Source: JBBKXJ01 sp037969395
GTDB taxonomy: Bacteria; Pseudomonadota; Gammaproteobacteria; Pseudomonadales; JAUIET01
Assembly: GCA_037969395.1 (NCBI GenBank)
Contig: JBBKXJ010000257.1
Span: 1 to 64,000 of the forward strand
Length of the DNA: 64,000 nt
Direction of reading: 5' to 3'
Numbering within the stretch: position 1 is the first letter of the stretch; each line of letters opens with the position of its first letter. Below, piece by piece: positions 8,067 through 15,884 of the stretch. Made by a program: the position numbers and the translations under genes. The notes beneath the pieces are model-generated. The model saw only the letters and a program-made list of their open reading frames with translations, ran no database searches and was not told where the DNA came from.

Positions 8067-9332
8067 CTACTCCGGTTCTACGCGTACTTTTACTGCGGCG
8101 CGTTTGGTGGCTTCGGTGACGGTGAAGCGAAAGCCGGATTCGACAATTGTCTCGCCTTCTCTGGGAATATGCCGCAGTCGCGCCATCATCAAGCCGCCAA
8201 TGGTATGTGACTCGACTGCGGGCAGGCCGGCGCCCAGCACTTCATTCACCTCAGAGATGGGCAGGCGTGCGTCCATTAGAAAGATCTCATCTTCTTCGCT
8301 TAGCATTTCAAAATTGCGCTTACGGCGTGGCAGGTATTCGTCGAAATCATAACCGACGTCAATTTCACCAACGACCTCTTCCAGAATGTCTTCCATGGTA
8401 ATCATGCCGACCGCCGAGCCGAACTCATCGACGACGATGGCCATATGATCTTCGCGGGTGCGCAATATCGGCAACAGTTGGTCAATGCTCTGGTATGGCG
8501 ATACGTAATGGGCATCCTTAATCAACTCCTCCAGCGGCCGTTGCGCCAGGCCGGGGTCCATCAGGTCCCAGGTGGTGAGGGTGATAACGCCGATAACGTT
8601 GCTGGTATTTCTGCTGTATACCGGTAGCCGGTTGTACCCGCGACGACGGACCATGGTTACAGCAATACGCGTATCCCTGTTGCGGTTGATGGCGGTCATC
8701 TCGGCCACCGGTATCATCGCTTCGCCGACCGTTGTTGCGGCAAAACGAATAGCGCGGTTGATTCGTACGCGGTCAAAAATATCAACGTTAGCGCCTCGAT
8801 CGGCCATTTCAACGACCATGCGCATTTGCTCGCGGGTGATAAAAACGTTCTGCCTGGACTTACCGCCGCCCGCCAAACGTGCGGCGAGGCGGGCGACACG
8901 CGAGAATACGAACACGATCGGGTAAAACAACAAGGAAAACGCGCGCAACGGGAATACCACCCACGGCGCAATTTCATCAGACTTTTGCTGATAGACACTC
9001 TTGGGCACTACCTCGCCAAGTATCAAAAACAAAGGAGTAAACAGCAGCACGGCATACAGGTCGCCCATCTCCCCGAAATGGCGAATCATCAGCATGGTAC
9101 CCAGCGTCACAAGCACCACGGTAGATATGTTAGTTCCTACCAGTGTGGTGCCCAATAGCACGTCCGGCTTTTCAAACAGCTTAAGCACCAGTTTGGCGCC
9201 GCGGTTACCCTGTTTCGCCTTGTGGGTCATCTTCAGTTTGTCAGCATTTACCAGCGCGATTTCCGAGCCGGAGAAAAAGCCCTTCAATAGCAACAGCACG
9301 ATCATTATTGCTACGATGATAAAAAATTCCAT
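8067..9332 (-). CDS. CorC/HlyC (CNNM-type) membrane protein with CBS domains
   Basis: A 421-residue protein with an N-terminal CNNM/DUF21 transmembrane domain (FFSGSEIALVNADK, then TLVGTNISTVVLVTLGT), a Bateman pair of CBS domains, and a C-terminal CorC/HlyC domain with VVDEFGSAVGMITMEDILEE. Relatives are linked to magnesium, cobalt or polyamine export; PaeA lies beside phoR in Pseudomonas. It is the downstream member of a tandem pair: its ATG lies three bases after the stop of the upstream paralogue, with GAGG inside that gene's 3' end as ribosome-binding site. Which ion or amine it moves is not visible. Confidence 0.9.
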   Translation of the reverse strand: MEFFIIVAIMIVLLLLKGFFSGSEIALVNADKLKMTHKAKQGNRGAKLVLKLFEKPDVLLGTTLVGTNISTVVLVTLGTMLMIRHFGEMGDLYAVLLFTPLFLILGEVVPKSVYQQKSDEIAPWVVFPLRAFSLLFYPIVFVFSRVARLAARLAGGGKSRQNVFITREQMRMVVEMADRGANVDIFDRVRINRAIRFAATTVGEAMIPVAEMTAINRNRDTRIAVTMVRRRGYNRLPVYSRNTSNVIGVITLTTWDLMDPGLAQRPLEELIKDAHYVSPYQSIDQLLPILRTREDHMAIVVDEFGSAVGMITMEDILEEVVGEIDVGYDFDEYLPRRKRNFEMLSEEDEIFLMDARLPISEVNEVLGAGLPAVESHTIGGLMMARLRHIPREGETIVESGFRFTVTEATKRAAVKVRVEPE

Positions 9333-9335
9333 AGC

Positions 9336-10952
9336 TTAACCCTCTGCCGTTTTGTTTTCTGCGCCCTGCAGACGGCTAACTGGCGGTTTGTCAGCAGCTC
9401 CCTTAACGAGAGTAAGATCCTTTTCTGCTTGCTTCGCAGTGTCGTCAGCGGGATCAGTTTCGTCGGCGGGAGCAAAGTCATCAGCGGGAACGCCATCATC
9501 CTGACTGCTAGCGACAGCGTCTGCTTCGGTCGTAGCGGCTGCATTTTGCACAGCGTCGGCAGCGGATTTTTCGACGCCGGCATTCGCCGTCGCCTCATCA
9601 TCTTCTTCAACCTCGCTACGGCGGCTGACGCGTACCCGCACAATGCGATGCTCATCCATTTCCAGCACCTTGATAATGATGCCTTCCACAACGACGCTGT
9701 CGCCTGTTTTTGGTAGGCGATCAAGATGGCGGAAGGCGACGCCGCCAATAGTTGTCATGCGCGGGTCTTCGATACCGAAGTTGGTTAGATTATTAAAGTC
9801 GTTTAGCTTCATCGCACCTTCGACTTCATATTCATTCTCGTCGCGCTCCTGATACAGCTCCTGTCCTTCCGTGTCTTCCGAAATCTGGCCGAAGATAAAC
9901 GTTAGTACGTCTTTCATGGTCACAAAGCCTTCCATGCCGCCAAACTCGTTAAGAACGGCGGCAGCGCGAGCTTTGTTCTCCTGGAAGAAATCGAACATTT
10001 CATCGACCTTCTTCGTCAACGGCACCACCACCGGCGCGTGCATAATATCTTCGGGCTGCAGTGTTGCCAGATCGGTTTCATCCAGCAGATGACGCAGCAC
10101 GTCTTCGGCATGCACGAAGCCGACAAGGTTGTCGCGATGGATGCGAAATACCGGAACGCGGGGATGCTGGTAATGACGGAAGCGCTCGACCATTTCGGGA
10201 ACGGTCATATCAACATTGAGAAACGCCGTGCGTGTGCGCGGTGTCATAATTTCTACAACCTCAGTATCGCCGGCCTCCAGTAGGTTGTAGATCAATACAC
10301 GTTCGGTGGCGTTCAGCTCGCCTTCGTTGGCTACCTCTTCGACGATAGTGCGAAATTCATCCAGCTGCAATATATTCTCGGCGGCTTTCTCTTCGCCAAC
10401 AAACAGTGTGGTAAGGCGGTCAGAAATGCCACGAATAACCCAAACCAGCGGCTCTACAAACTTTACCCACAGGCGCATTGGGCCAGCTACGATACCAGCG
10501 CTGACCCGCACCGGGTCGGTTACCGAAATGGTTTTAGGGGTGACTTCGCCGAATAGCAGAAGCAGCGGCACCATTACCAACACCGACACCAGGGCGGCAC
10601 GATCCACGCCGTATAGCGACACCAGAATAGCCGTCATATTGGCCGCAGCGGCTATATTAACCAGCTCGTTACCGCATAAAATAGAGATGATCAGACGCCG
10701 TGGCTGGTCCAGCAAGGCATGTAAGGTTTCGGAGTGATGGTGACGCTCGCGGCGCAGTTTCTGCAAATCGAGGCGCGACAGGGAAAATAGCGCCGTCTCG
10801 GAGCCGGAGAAATACGCTGAACAACCCAGCAACAACGCTTGTATGCCGAGACGTATGCGCATATCCGTGTCGGCCAGCCGGGACGCATCGAAGGCGAAAA
10901 ACGCCTTGATCGCCTCCCAGTGCTGCACCAATTCCTGTACCAGAGTCTCCAC
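9336..10952 (-). CDS. CorC/HlyC (CNNM-type) membrane protein with acidic C-terminal tail
   Basis: A 538-residue paralogue of the next gene, with a DUF21 domain (AYFSGSETALFSLSR, LCGNELVNIAAAANMT), CBS domains (IMTPRTRTAFLNVD, VGFVHAEDVLRHLL) and a CorC/HlyC domain (TTIGGVAFRHLDRLPKTGD). After about residue 445 comes a tail of roughly 95 residues rich in Asp, Glu and Ala, absent from the neighbour and probably disordered and cytoplasmic. The pair forms one operon. The duplication suggests a hetero-oligomer or two specificities, which the sequence cannot settle. A gene-free region of about 420 bases lies upstream. Confidence 0.9.
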   Translation of the reverse strand: METLVQELVQHWEAIKAFFAFDASRLADTDMRIRLGIQALLLGCSAYFSGSETALFSLSRLDLQKLRRERHHHSETLHALLDQPRRLIISILCGNELVNIAAAANMTAILVSLYGVDRAALVSVLVMVPLLLLFGEVTPKTISVTDPVRVSAGIVAGPMRLWVKFVEPLVWVIRGISDRLTTLFVGEEKAAENILQLDEFRTIVEEVANEGELNATERVLIYNLLEAGDTEVVEIMTPRTRTAFLNVDMTVPEMVERFRHYQHPRVPVFRIHRDNLVGFVHAEDVLRHLLDETDLATLQPEDIMHAPVVVPLTKKVDEMFDFFQENKARAAAVLNEFGGMEGFVTMKDVLTFIFGQISEDTEGQELYQERDENEYEVEGAMKLNDFNNLTNFGIEDPRMTTIGGVAFRHLDRLPKTGDSVVVEGIIIKVLEMDEHRIVRVRVSRRSEVEEDDEATANAGVEKSAADAVQNAAATTEADAVASSQDDGVPADDFAPADETDPADDTAKQAEKDLTLVKGAADKPPVSRLQGAENKTAEG

Positions 10953-11371
10953 TGCTTATTTCCTGCGTGCGGTTAGCCGTGCCTCCAAAAGTCTGCGGTA
11001 TACTTTAACCTACAAACAGTATTGGGACGCGAAAAAGATAGGCACCTCGTGGTTCTGCTCAGCTGCTTAGTGTGCATGGAAGATTTGATTAACTGCCGAT
11101 CACGTTGGTGGTAATGAGAGCTTTTCAACATTCGGCTGTAAAGGGTGGAAATACCTGCCTGAGTCTAGTGCGGTTTACAGGCTCATCATGTCGCAATGCA
11201 CTTGCCGATGAAATAAAAGCTGCGGCCAACCGTAACGCTCTGGTTACTTTCGATTACTATGCGTGCCTCGGTCGCCTACCCGGCAATTGATCCGGATAAA
11301 CTGACGCGTCGCATAGCAGGTCTGCGGCAACGCCAATGTAATCAGAACCCTGTGTTAAAGGAGAAAAAATT
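10953..11371. other. Gene-free region upstream of the corC pair and the DUF47-pit genes
   Basis: No convincing gene is seen in these 419 bases; the few small open frames lack good ribosome-binding sites or overlap the DUF47 gene in another frame. The region must hold the promoters of two divergent units. The only notable site is TTGATCCGGATAAA at 11287-11300, matching nine of the ten fixed positions of the FNR/Anr consensus. Confidence 0.6.
11287..11300. promoter_or_regulatory. Near-match to an FNR/Anr site upstream of DUF47-pit
   Basis: TTGATCCGGATAAA fits TTGAT-N4-ATCAA at nine of ten positions and lies about 70 bases before the DUF47 start codon. About two matches this good are expected by chance in 64 kb, so it gains weight only because a perfect copy precedes ppk1. 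Confidence 0.25.
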
Positions 11372-12052
11372 ATGTCATCCACTAATCCACTTGCACGCCT
11401 GTTTGGCAAGTCGCCGTTTACGGCCATGCAGCGTCATATGCGGGTTGTACTGGAATGTGCGCATGAAATTCCGCCATTATTTGAGGCGCTTGCCGCTGGT
11501 GACAGAGCACAGGTGGAGGCCGTTAAAGAACGGATTTTCGAACGCGAAGCCGCAGCAGACTCTATCAAAAACGCCCTTCGCGGCGCACTGCCAAAAAGCC
11601 TGTTTATGCCGGTGGATCGACGTGATCTGCTGGACGTACTGGAAATGCAGGACTCAATTGCCGACACGGCGCAAGACATCGCCGGCCTGCTGGTTGAACG
11701 GCCCATGGAGCTGCCTGATTTCATGCAGGAAACCATGCTTGCGCTGGCCCGCCGCTGCGTCGATGCCTGCGATCAGTCAGCCAAAATTATCGAAGAGCTG
11801 GACGAACTGGTAGCTATCGGTTTTCGCGGCCGCGAAGCGGCCAGAGTAGCAGAAATGGTCGAGGCTCTGAACCTGATAGAAGACGAAACCGACGAGCTTG
11901 GCCTTGAGTTAACCCGGCGCTTGTTTGAGCACGAAGACGAACTCAAACCGGTGTCGGTCATGATGTGGTATCGCATCATAGAGTGGGTAGGCGACCTTGC
12001 GGACTACGCGGAAAAAGTAGGCGACCGGCTGCGCCTGCTCATCGCACGTTAG
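11372..12052 (+). CDS. DUF47 (PhoU-like, TIGR00153) phosphate transport regulator
   Basis: A 226-residue, mostly helical protein of the PhoU-related DUF47 family, starting at ATG 11372 behind AAAGGAG. It begins NPLARLFGKSPF, as family members commonly do, and carries the acidic helices expected for metal binding (DRAQVEAVKERIFEREAAADSI split over the first helices, and LIEDETDELGLEL). DUF47 proteins are nearly always encoded with Pit permeases and are thought to control their phosphate flux. Here the pit gene starts about 50 bases downstream on the same strand. Confidence 0.9.
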   Translation: MSSTNPLARLFGKSPFTAMQRHMRVVLECAHEIPPLFEALAAGDRAQVEAVKERIFEREAAADSIKNALRGALPKSLFMPVDRRDLLDVLEMQDSIADTAQDIAGLLVERPMELPDFMQETMLALARRCVDACDQSAKIIEELDELVAIGFRGREAARVAEMVEALNLIEDETDELGLELTRRLFEHEDELKPVSVMMWYRIIEWVGDLADYAEKVGDRLRLLIAR

Positions 12053-12104
12053 CTAGTTTGCGACTTAATAACAACAGCAACACCACGTTTAACAGGACAG
12101 CTAG

Positions 12105-13370
12105 ATGGAAATCATAAACTCATACGGCACCGTCTTTCTCATTATGGCCATCGTGTTTGGTCTTTATATGACCTGGGGAATAGGCGCCAACGATGTCGCC
12201 AACGCGATGGGTACCTCAGTAGGTTCCGGGGCGATTACGGTCAAACAGGCGATTATCATCGCCGCCATTTTTGAATTTGCCGGCGCTTTTATCGCCGGGG
12301 GTAATGTCACGTCGACGATTCGCAAGGGCATTGTAGATTCCAGCTCAATTGTCGATGCGCCGGAGATTTTGGTGTACGGCATGCTGGCGTCGCTGCTGGC
12401 TGCCGCTATCTGGTTGATGATCGCGTCGTCGCGTGGCTGGCCGGTTTCTACCACACACACCATCGTTGGCGCGCTGGTCGGCTTTGCGCTGGTCGGGCTT
12501 GGGCCCGAGGCGGTGGAATGGGGCACGGTTGGCCAGATCGTTGCAAGCTGGGTGGTCTCGCCGGTGCTGGGCGGCACCATTGCCTTCCTGCTGATGATGA
12601 GCATTCGAAAGCTAATACTTAACACCGAAAATCCATTTGCCAGCGCCAAGCGCTGGGGGCCGGCCTATGTTTTTCTGGTTGGATTTATTATTTCTCTGGT
12701 AACTTTATTCAAAGGTTTGAGCCACCTGAACCTGGAACTGTCGGTGGGCGCAAGCTTCATTTCGGCGCTGGTGATTGGCATCGGCGTTGCAGGCATTGGC
12801 TGGACATTGATTAACCAGGTACAAGTTGACCCTGGTGCCGACCGTGATTTTCACTTTGCCAGTGTGGAAAAAGTGTTCACGCCGATGATGATATTTACTG
12901 CTTGCGCCATGGCGTTTGCACACGGCTCCAACGACGTAGCTAACGGCATCGGTCCACTGGCCGCGGTGGTTAGCATTGTGCAATCCGGTGGTGAGGTGGC
13001 ACAGACATCAGCTCTGCCGCTGTGGATATTGATACTGGGCGGCTTCGGTATCGTCGTCGGCCTGGCAACGCTTGGCTATCGAGTAATGCAAACCATCGGC
13101 ACGCGCATTACCGAGCTGACGCCCAGCCGTGGTTACTGCGCGACACTGGCCGCCGCAGCAACGGTAGTGCTGGCGTCGCGCACCGGTTTGCCGGTGTCGA
13201 CGACTCATATAGCCGTCGGCGCGGTGATTGGCGTTGGTCTGGCGCGCGGCATCGGTGCCATTGACCTGCGCGTGATCGGCGGTATCGTCGTTTCCTGGTT
13301 TGTCACGCTACCCGTCGGTGCCGGTCTGGCGGCGCTGTTTTTCTTTACCTTGAAAGGCATCTTCAGTTAA
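12105..13370 (+). CDS. pit: Low-affinity inorganic phosphate transporter, Pit family
   Basis: A 421-residue inner-membrane permease with about ten transmembrane helices. It carries both copies of the duplicated PHO4 signature: GANDVANAMGTSVGSGA near residues 27-43, and GSNDVANGIGPLAAV near 270-285. Each is followed by a PVSTTH element (GWPVSTTHTIVGALVG and GLPVSTTHIAVGAVIG). Family members take up phosphate as a metal-phosphate complex driven by the proton gradient. With the adjacent DUF47 protein it is the only phosphate importer in the window; no pst genes or phoU are present. Confidence 0.93.
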   Translation: MEIINSYGTVFLIMAIVFGLYMTWGIGANDVANAMGTSVGSGAITVKQAIIIAAIFEFAGAFIAGGNVTSTIRKGIVDSSSIVDAPEILVYGMLASLLAAAIWLMIASSRGWPVSTTHTIVGALVGFALVGLGPEAVEWGTVGQIVASWVVSPVLGGTIAFLLMMSIRKLILNTENPFASAKRWGPAYVFLVGFIISLVTLFKGLSHLNLELSVGASFISALVIGIGVAGIGWTLINQVQVDPGADRDFHFASVEKVFTPMMIFTACAMAFAHGSNDVANGIGPLAAVVSIVQSGGEVAQTSALPLWILILGGFGIVVGLATLGYRVMQTIGTRITELTPSRGYCATLAAAATVVLASRTGLPVSTTHIAVGAVIGVGLARGIGAIDLRVIGGIVVSWFVTLPVGAGLAALFFFTLKGIFS

Positions 13371-13547
13371 ATTTTTGTTACCATCCAGCGTTAAATTTGA
13401 TATACAAAACGGTCATGTGCGAGCGTTGCAAGTCGTATCCTTTGCGTGCGCGTGCGCGCCGCGCGGCCTGGACCTCAAGTACGAAAAACAGGCACCCTTT
13501 TTGAGTCGCGAGTCGGGCTTGATGGCAGCCCCCAGTTTGCAAGGTGA

Positions 13548-14138
13548 ATGCCCTTGAAAACGGTCGAGGTCGACGACGTCGAATGGGTCAAAGGCATTGC
13601 GGTTCCGCGCGGCGTACATTTCCGTCAAATCATCGTTACCGGTCCACCCTGCAGCGGTAAGTCAACGTTGATTCAAAAGCTGGGCGGCTGGCCCGAAGAA
13701 GGCTACGTAGACCTCGCGCAACGCGACTGGTGGCGCAGTCGCTGCCTGGCATTCAGGCCGCGTGAAGTGCATTTCGGCATTCCGTTCGAAGGCTTTCGCG
13801 AAAGTCATGCCGTGTTTGACCCCGAATGGCTGGCGGCACCCACCCCGATCAATTTAAAGCTGATACAGATACCCCCCGAAAAACGCTATTTTTTCGATAT
13901 CGACTGGCGGCGCCGCTTTATGTTTGATTTTCAACTGCTGCCAGCCGCGAGACTTTACGCCGTGCGCAAAGCCAGAGCCACTGCGGGAACACACCCAGTA
14001 GATATAAACCTGAAGAAAAAAGCCGTAGAACGCCAGTGCGCCGTGTATCGGCAGTTAGCCCAGCACTTTAGCCGCTGCGGCATCGGCGTGATTGTACGCA
14101 CCAGTTTCGACGGCTTACCGCGCTACGTGGTTGATTAG
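13548..14138 (+). CDS. P-loop NTPase/kinase-like protein of unknown function
   Basis: A 196-residue protein with a clear Walker A motif TGPPCSGKST at residues 31-40, followed by EEGYVDLAQRDWWRSRCL. The rest does not match a kinase I recognise. AAGGTGA at 13541 abuts ATG 13548; the in-frame TTG at 13554 has better spacing, so the protein may be two residues shorter. The gene is convergent with the phosphoesterase gene, and their 3' ends overlap by 24 bases. Position between pit and ppk1 suggests a role in phosphate or phospho-signalling biology, but this is inference. A small-molecule kinase is as likely as a protein kinase. Confidence 0.7.
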   Translation: MPLKTVEVDDVEWVKGIAVPRGVHFRQIIVTGPPCSGKSTLIQKLGGWPEEGYVDLAQRDWWRSRCLAFRPREVHFGIPFEGFRESHAVFDPEWLAAPTPINLKLIQIPPEKRYFFDIDWRRRFMFDFQLLPAARLYAVRKARATAGTHPVDINLKKKAVERQCAVYRQLAQHFSRCGIGVIVRTSFDGLPRYVVD

Positions 14139-15623
14139 CCCGCGGTCGGTAACGCATGCCTGCCGCTCGTGCGCTGCAAACTCGGCTGCAGAGGGCTGCT
14201 CGTTCAGCCACTCCAGCAGCGCTTCGGTCGGATAAGTTTGCGGCACCATGGTGCCGTCGATGCGAGTAAACAGGCCTACCTGGTTGGCCCGGCAGCTCAT
14301 GACTACGTGATGGTGCTGAGTGTTATCAACGTCCAGCCACAGCGTTCCTTCTTGCGAGCGCGGGTAATGACCCACGATAAACGGTGTATCAGCATCAACC
14401 TGCAGACTCTTACGAAAACGGCGCACATCACCGCTGCTATAGCCAGCGGGGAAACGCGTGCTGCGTGCCCGGTTCCAGGTAATTTCGTGCACCAGGTCGG
14501 GAAATTGTCTGGCGTTAATCAGCATCTCCAGCGAACACTTACTGCGCATTGGCCCGGCGTGGCAGGCAATAAAGTCAGGCGTTACCACCGCCAAAGGCGA
14601 TTGCCGATAAAATAGCTCCAGCGCGGCGCGGTATGCTTCACCACGGGTTTTAACAACGTGTTTCTCCCATAACAGGCCCTGCGGCACGCCCAGCTTCATC
14701 AGGTCATGCGAAAAGCTGTCATGGTTGCCTATAATATAGAATACTTGCCGGGGAAAGCGCAGCTTGAGCTTGAAAATAAGATCCATGATCAATAAAGAAG
14801 TGTGCATCGATTCGGCGCATTCGGGCCGCTCGGAATGCACTGCGTCACCGAGTATAACCAGCGCCGCCGTGCCCTCTTGCAAGCTTTCCAAAAACGAATT
14901 TTCACTCAGAATTTTCAGCAGGTTATCAACTTCGGCATGCAGGTCGCCTAACACAATAGGCGTTAGCTGCTCGGGCAATGCAACCACAGCACCGGGATTG
15001 CCGAAGTCATCCTGCGCGCGCCGCGCATCATGCTCTAACAGTTGGTTAACCTCGGTAATGGTCTGCAGCGCTGCCTCGGCTGACAGCGGCTGTAGCGGAC
15101 CGCCGAATATTTCTTTTACCTGTAGCAAGGATTGGGCCCGCTGGCCGTCTAATTGTGTCCTGCGTGGCTGATGATCGATCAAAGTCACGTAAGTGCCCAG
15201 TTCCGAAATTGGGTCACGAAATACCAGCGCGTCGCCGCTGTGACTCACCGAAAAATGACGCCGAAAAGCTTCCCGAGGCGAACTGAATACGTATTGCTGA
15301 TACGCCACATCGCTATCGATGCCAAGTGTAGTATTCGGCGTCAGCCGCTGAAAATGGGCGATGCCGTGACCGTAGCGCTGCGGGTCAAACAGAATAAAAT
15401 CATACGCTGTCTGATCAGTGCCAGAGCCCGGGCGCGGGTCAGGCTGAAGATGCAGAATCTGCTTGCCCAGTTCGACTTCAAAGGTCGGAAAACCCATGAT
15501 GGGAATGCGTATTTCTCTGCCAGAAAGACGCAACTTTTGCGCCAGTTCGGGCACAACGGTCTCACATTCTGGCCGAAAATAACCTTGGATGTTTTTCCAG
15601 ATTGATTGCTTGTTGGTATCCAT
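14115..15623 (-). CDS. FHA-like/calcineurin-type metallophosphoesterase fusion
   Basis: A 502-residue protein; ATG 15623 is preferred over an upstream in-frame start at 15713 because AGGA is well spaced before it. The C-terminal half is a calcineurin-like phosphoesterase with GDLHAE (226-231), GDAVH (259-263), GNHD (299-302), then CHAGP and GHYP, so the metal-binding set is complete. Residues about 85-150 look like an FHA domain: a Gly before the loop, RRHFSVSHSGDALVF near 121-135, then DPISELGTYV. FHA domains bind phosphothreonine. The likely role is a phosphatase recruited to a phosphorylated partner. It is divergent from ppk1 with about 260 bases between them. Confidence 0.78.
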   Translation of the reverse strand: MDTNKQSIWKNIQGYFRPECETVVPELAQKLRLSGREIRIPIMGFPTFEVELGKQILHLQPDPRPGSGTDQTAYDFILFDPQRYGHGIAHFQRLTPNTTLGIDSDVAYQQYVFSSPREAFRRHFSVSHSGDALVFRDPISELGTYVTLIDHQPRRTQLDGQRAQSLLQVKEIFGGPLQPLSAEAALQTITEVNQLLEHDARRAQDDFGNPGAVVALPEQLTPIVLGDLHAEVDNLLKILSENSFLESLQEGTAALVILGDAVHSERPECAESMHTSLLIMDLIFKLKLRFPRQVFYIIGNHDSFSHDLMKLGVPQGLLWEKHVVKTRGEAYRAALELFYRQSPLAVVTPDFIACHAGPMRSKCSLEMLINARQFPDLVHEITWNRARSTRFPAGYSSGDVRRFRKSLQVDADTPFIVGHYPRSQEGTLWLDVDNTQHHHVVMSCRANQVGLFTRIDGTMVPQTYPTEALLEWLNEQPSAAEFAAHERQACVTDRGLINHVAR

Positions 15624-15744
15624 TGCGGGTCCTGGAACTGGATCACTGCGAACACTATATATCAGTGCAGCGGCTGGATAACAGCTTTTTTCGCCCACTC
15701 GGGGCAGCACCACTCAGCCACTGTTACACTAACGCACGTGCCAA

Positions 15745-15758
15745 TTGATCCAGATCAA
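15745..15758. promoter_or_regulatory. Perfect FNR/Anr consensus site upstream of ppk1
   Basis: TTGATCCAGATCAA matches the palindromic consensus TTGAT-N4-ATCAA at all ten fixed positions. It lies 127 bases before the ppk1 ATG. AT-rich -10-like sequence (TATTTA/TAATAT) at 15798-15807 would put the site near -60, a standard class I activator position. About 0.06 such perfect matches are expected by chance in 64 kb. Confidence 0.6.
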
Positions 15759-15884
15759 GTTACGTTTGAATTAGCCTGGCAATAGCGCGACAAAGACTAT
15801 TTAATATTCAAAGAGATCGCTACGCACGCTGGTGAGAATTATAGCGACCCGGCCCTTCAATCGAAGCATACAGGACGGTACATA

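Noticed and set aside
11105..11290. Small open frame of 61 codons upstream of the DUF47 gene
   Set aside because: Poorly spaced ribosome-binding site, no recognisable motif, and odd composition; it fits a promoter region better.
11259..11813. Open frame of 184 codons overlapping the DUF47 gene
   Set aside because: It runs in another frame through a gene of clear family membership and has no motif of its own.
12164..12649. Antisense open frame of 161 codons within pit
   Set aside because: Shadow frame opposite a highly conserved transporter; no ribosome-binding site or motif.
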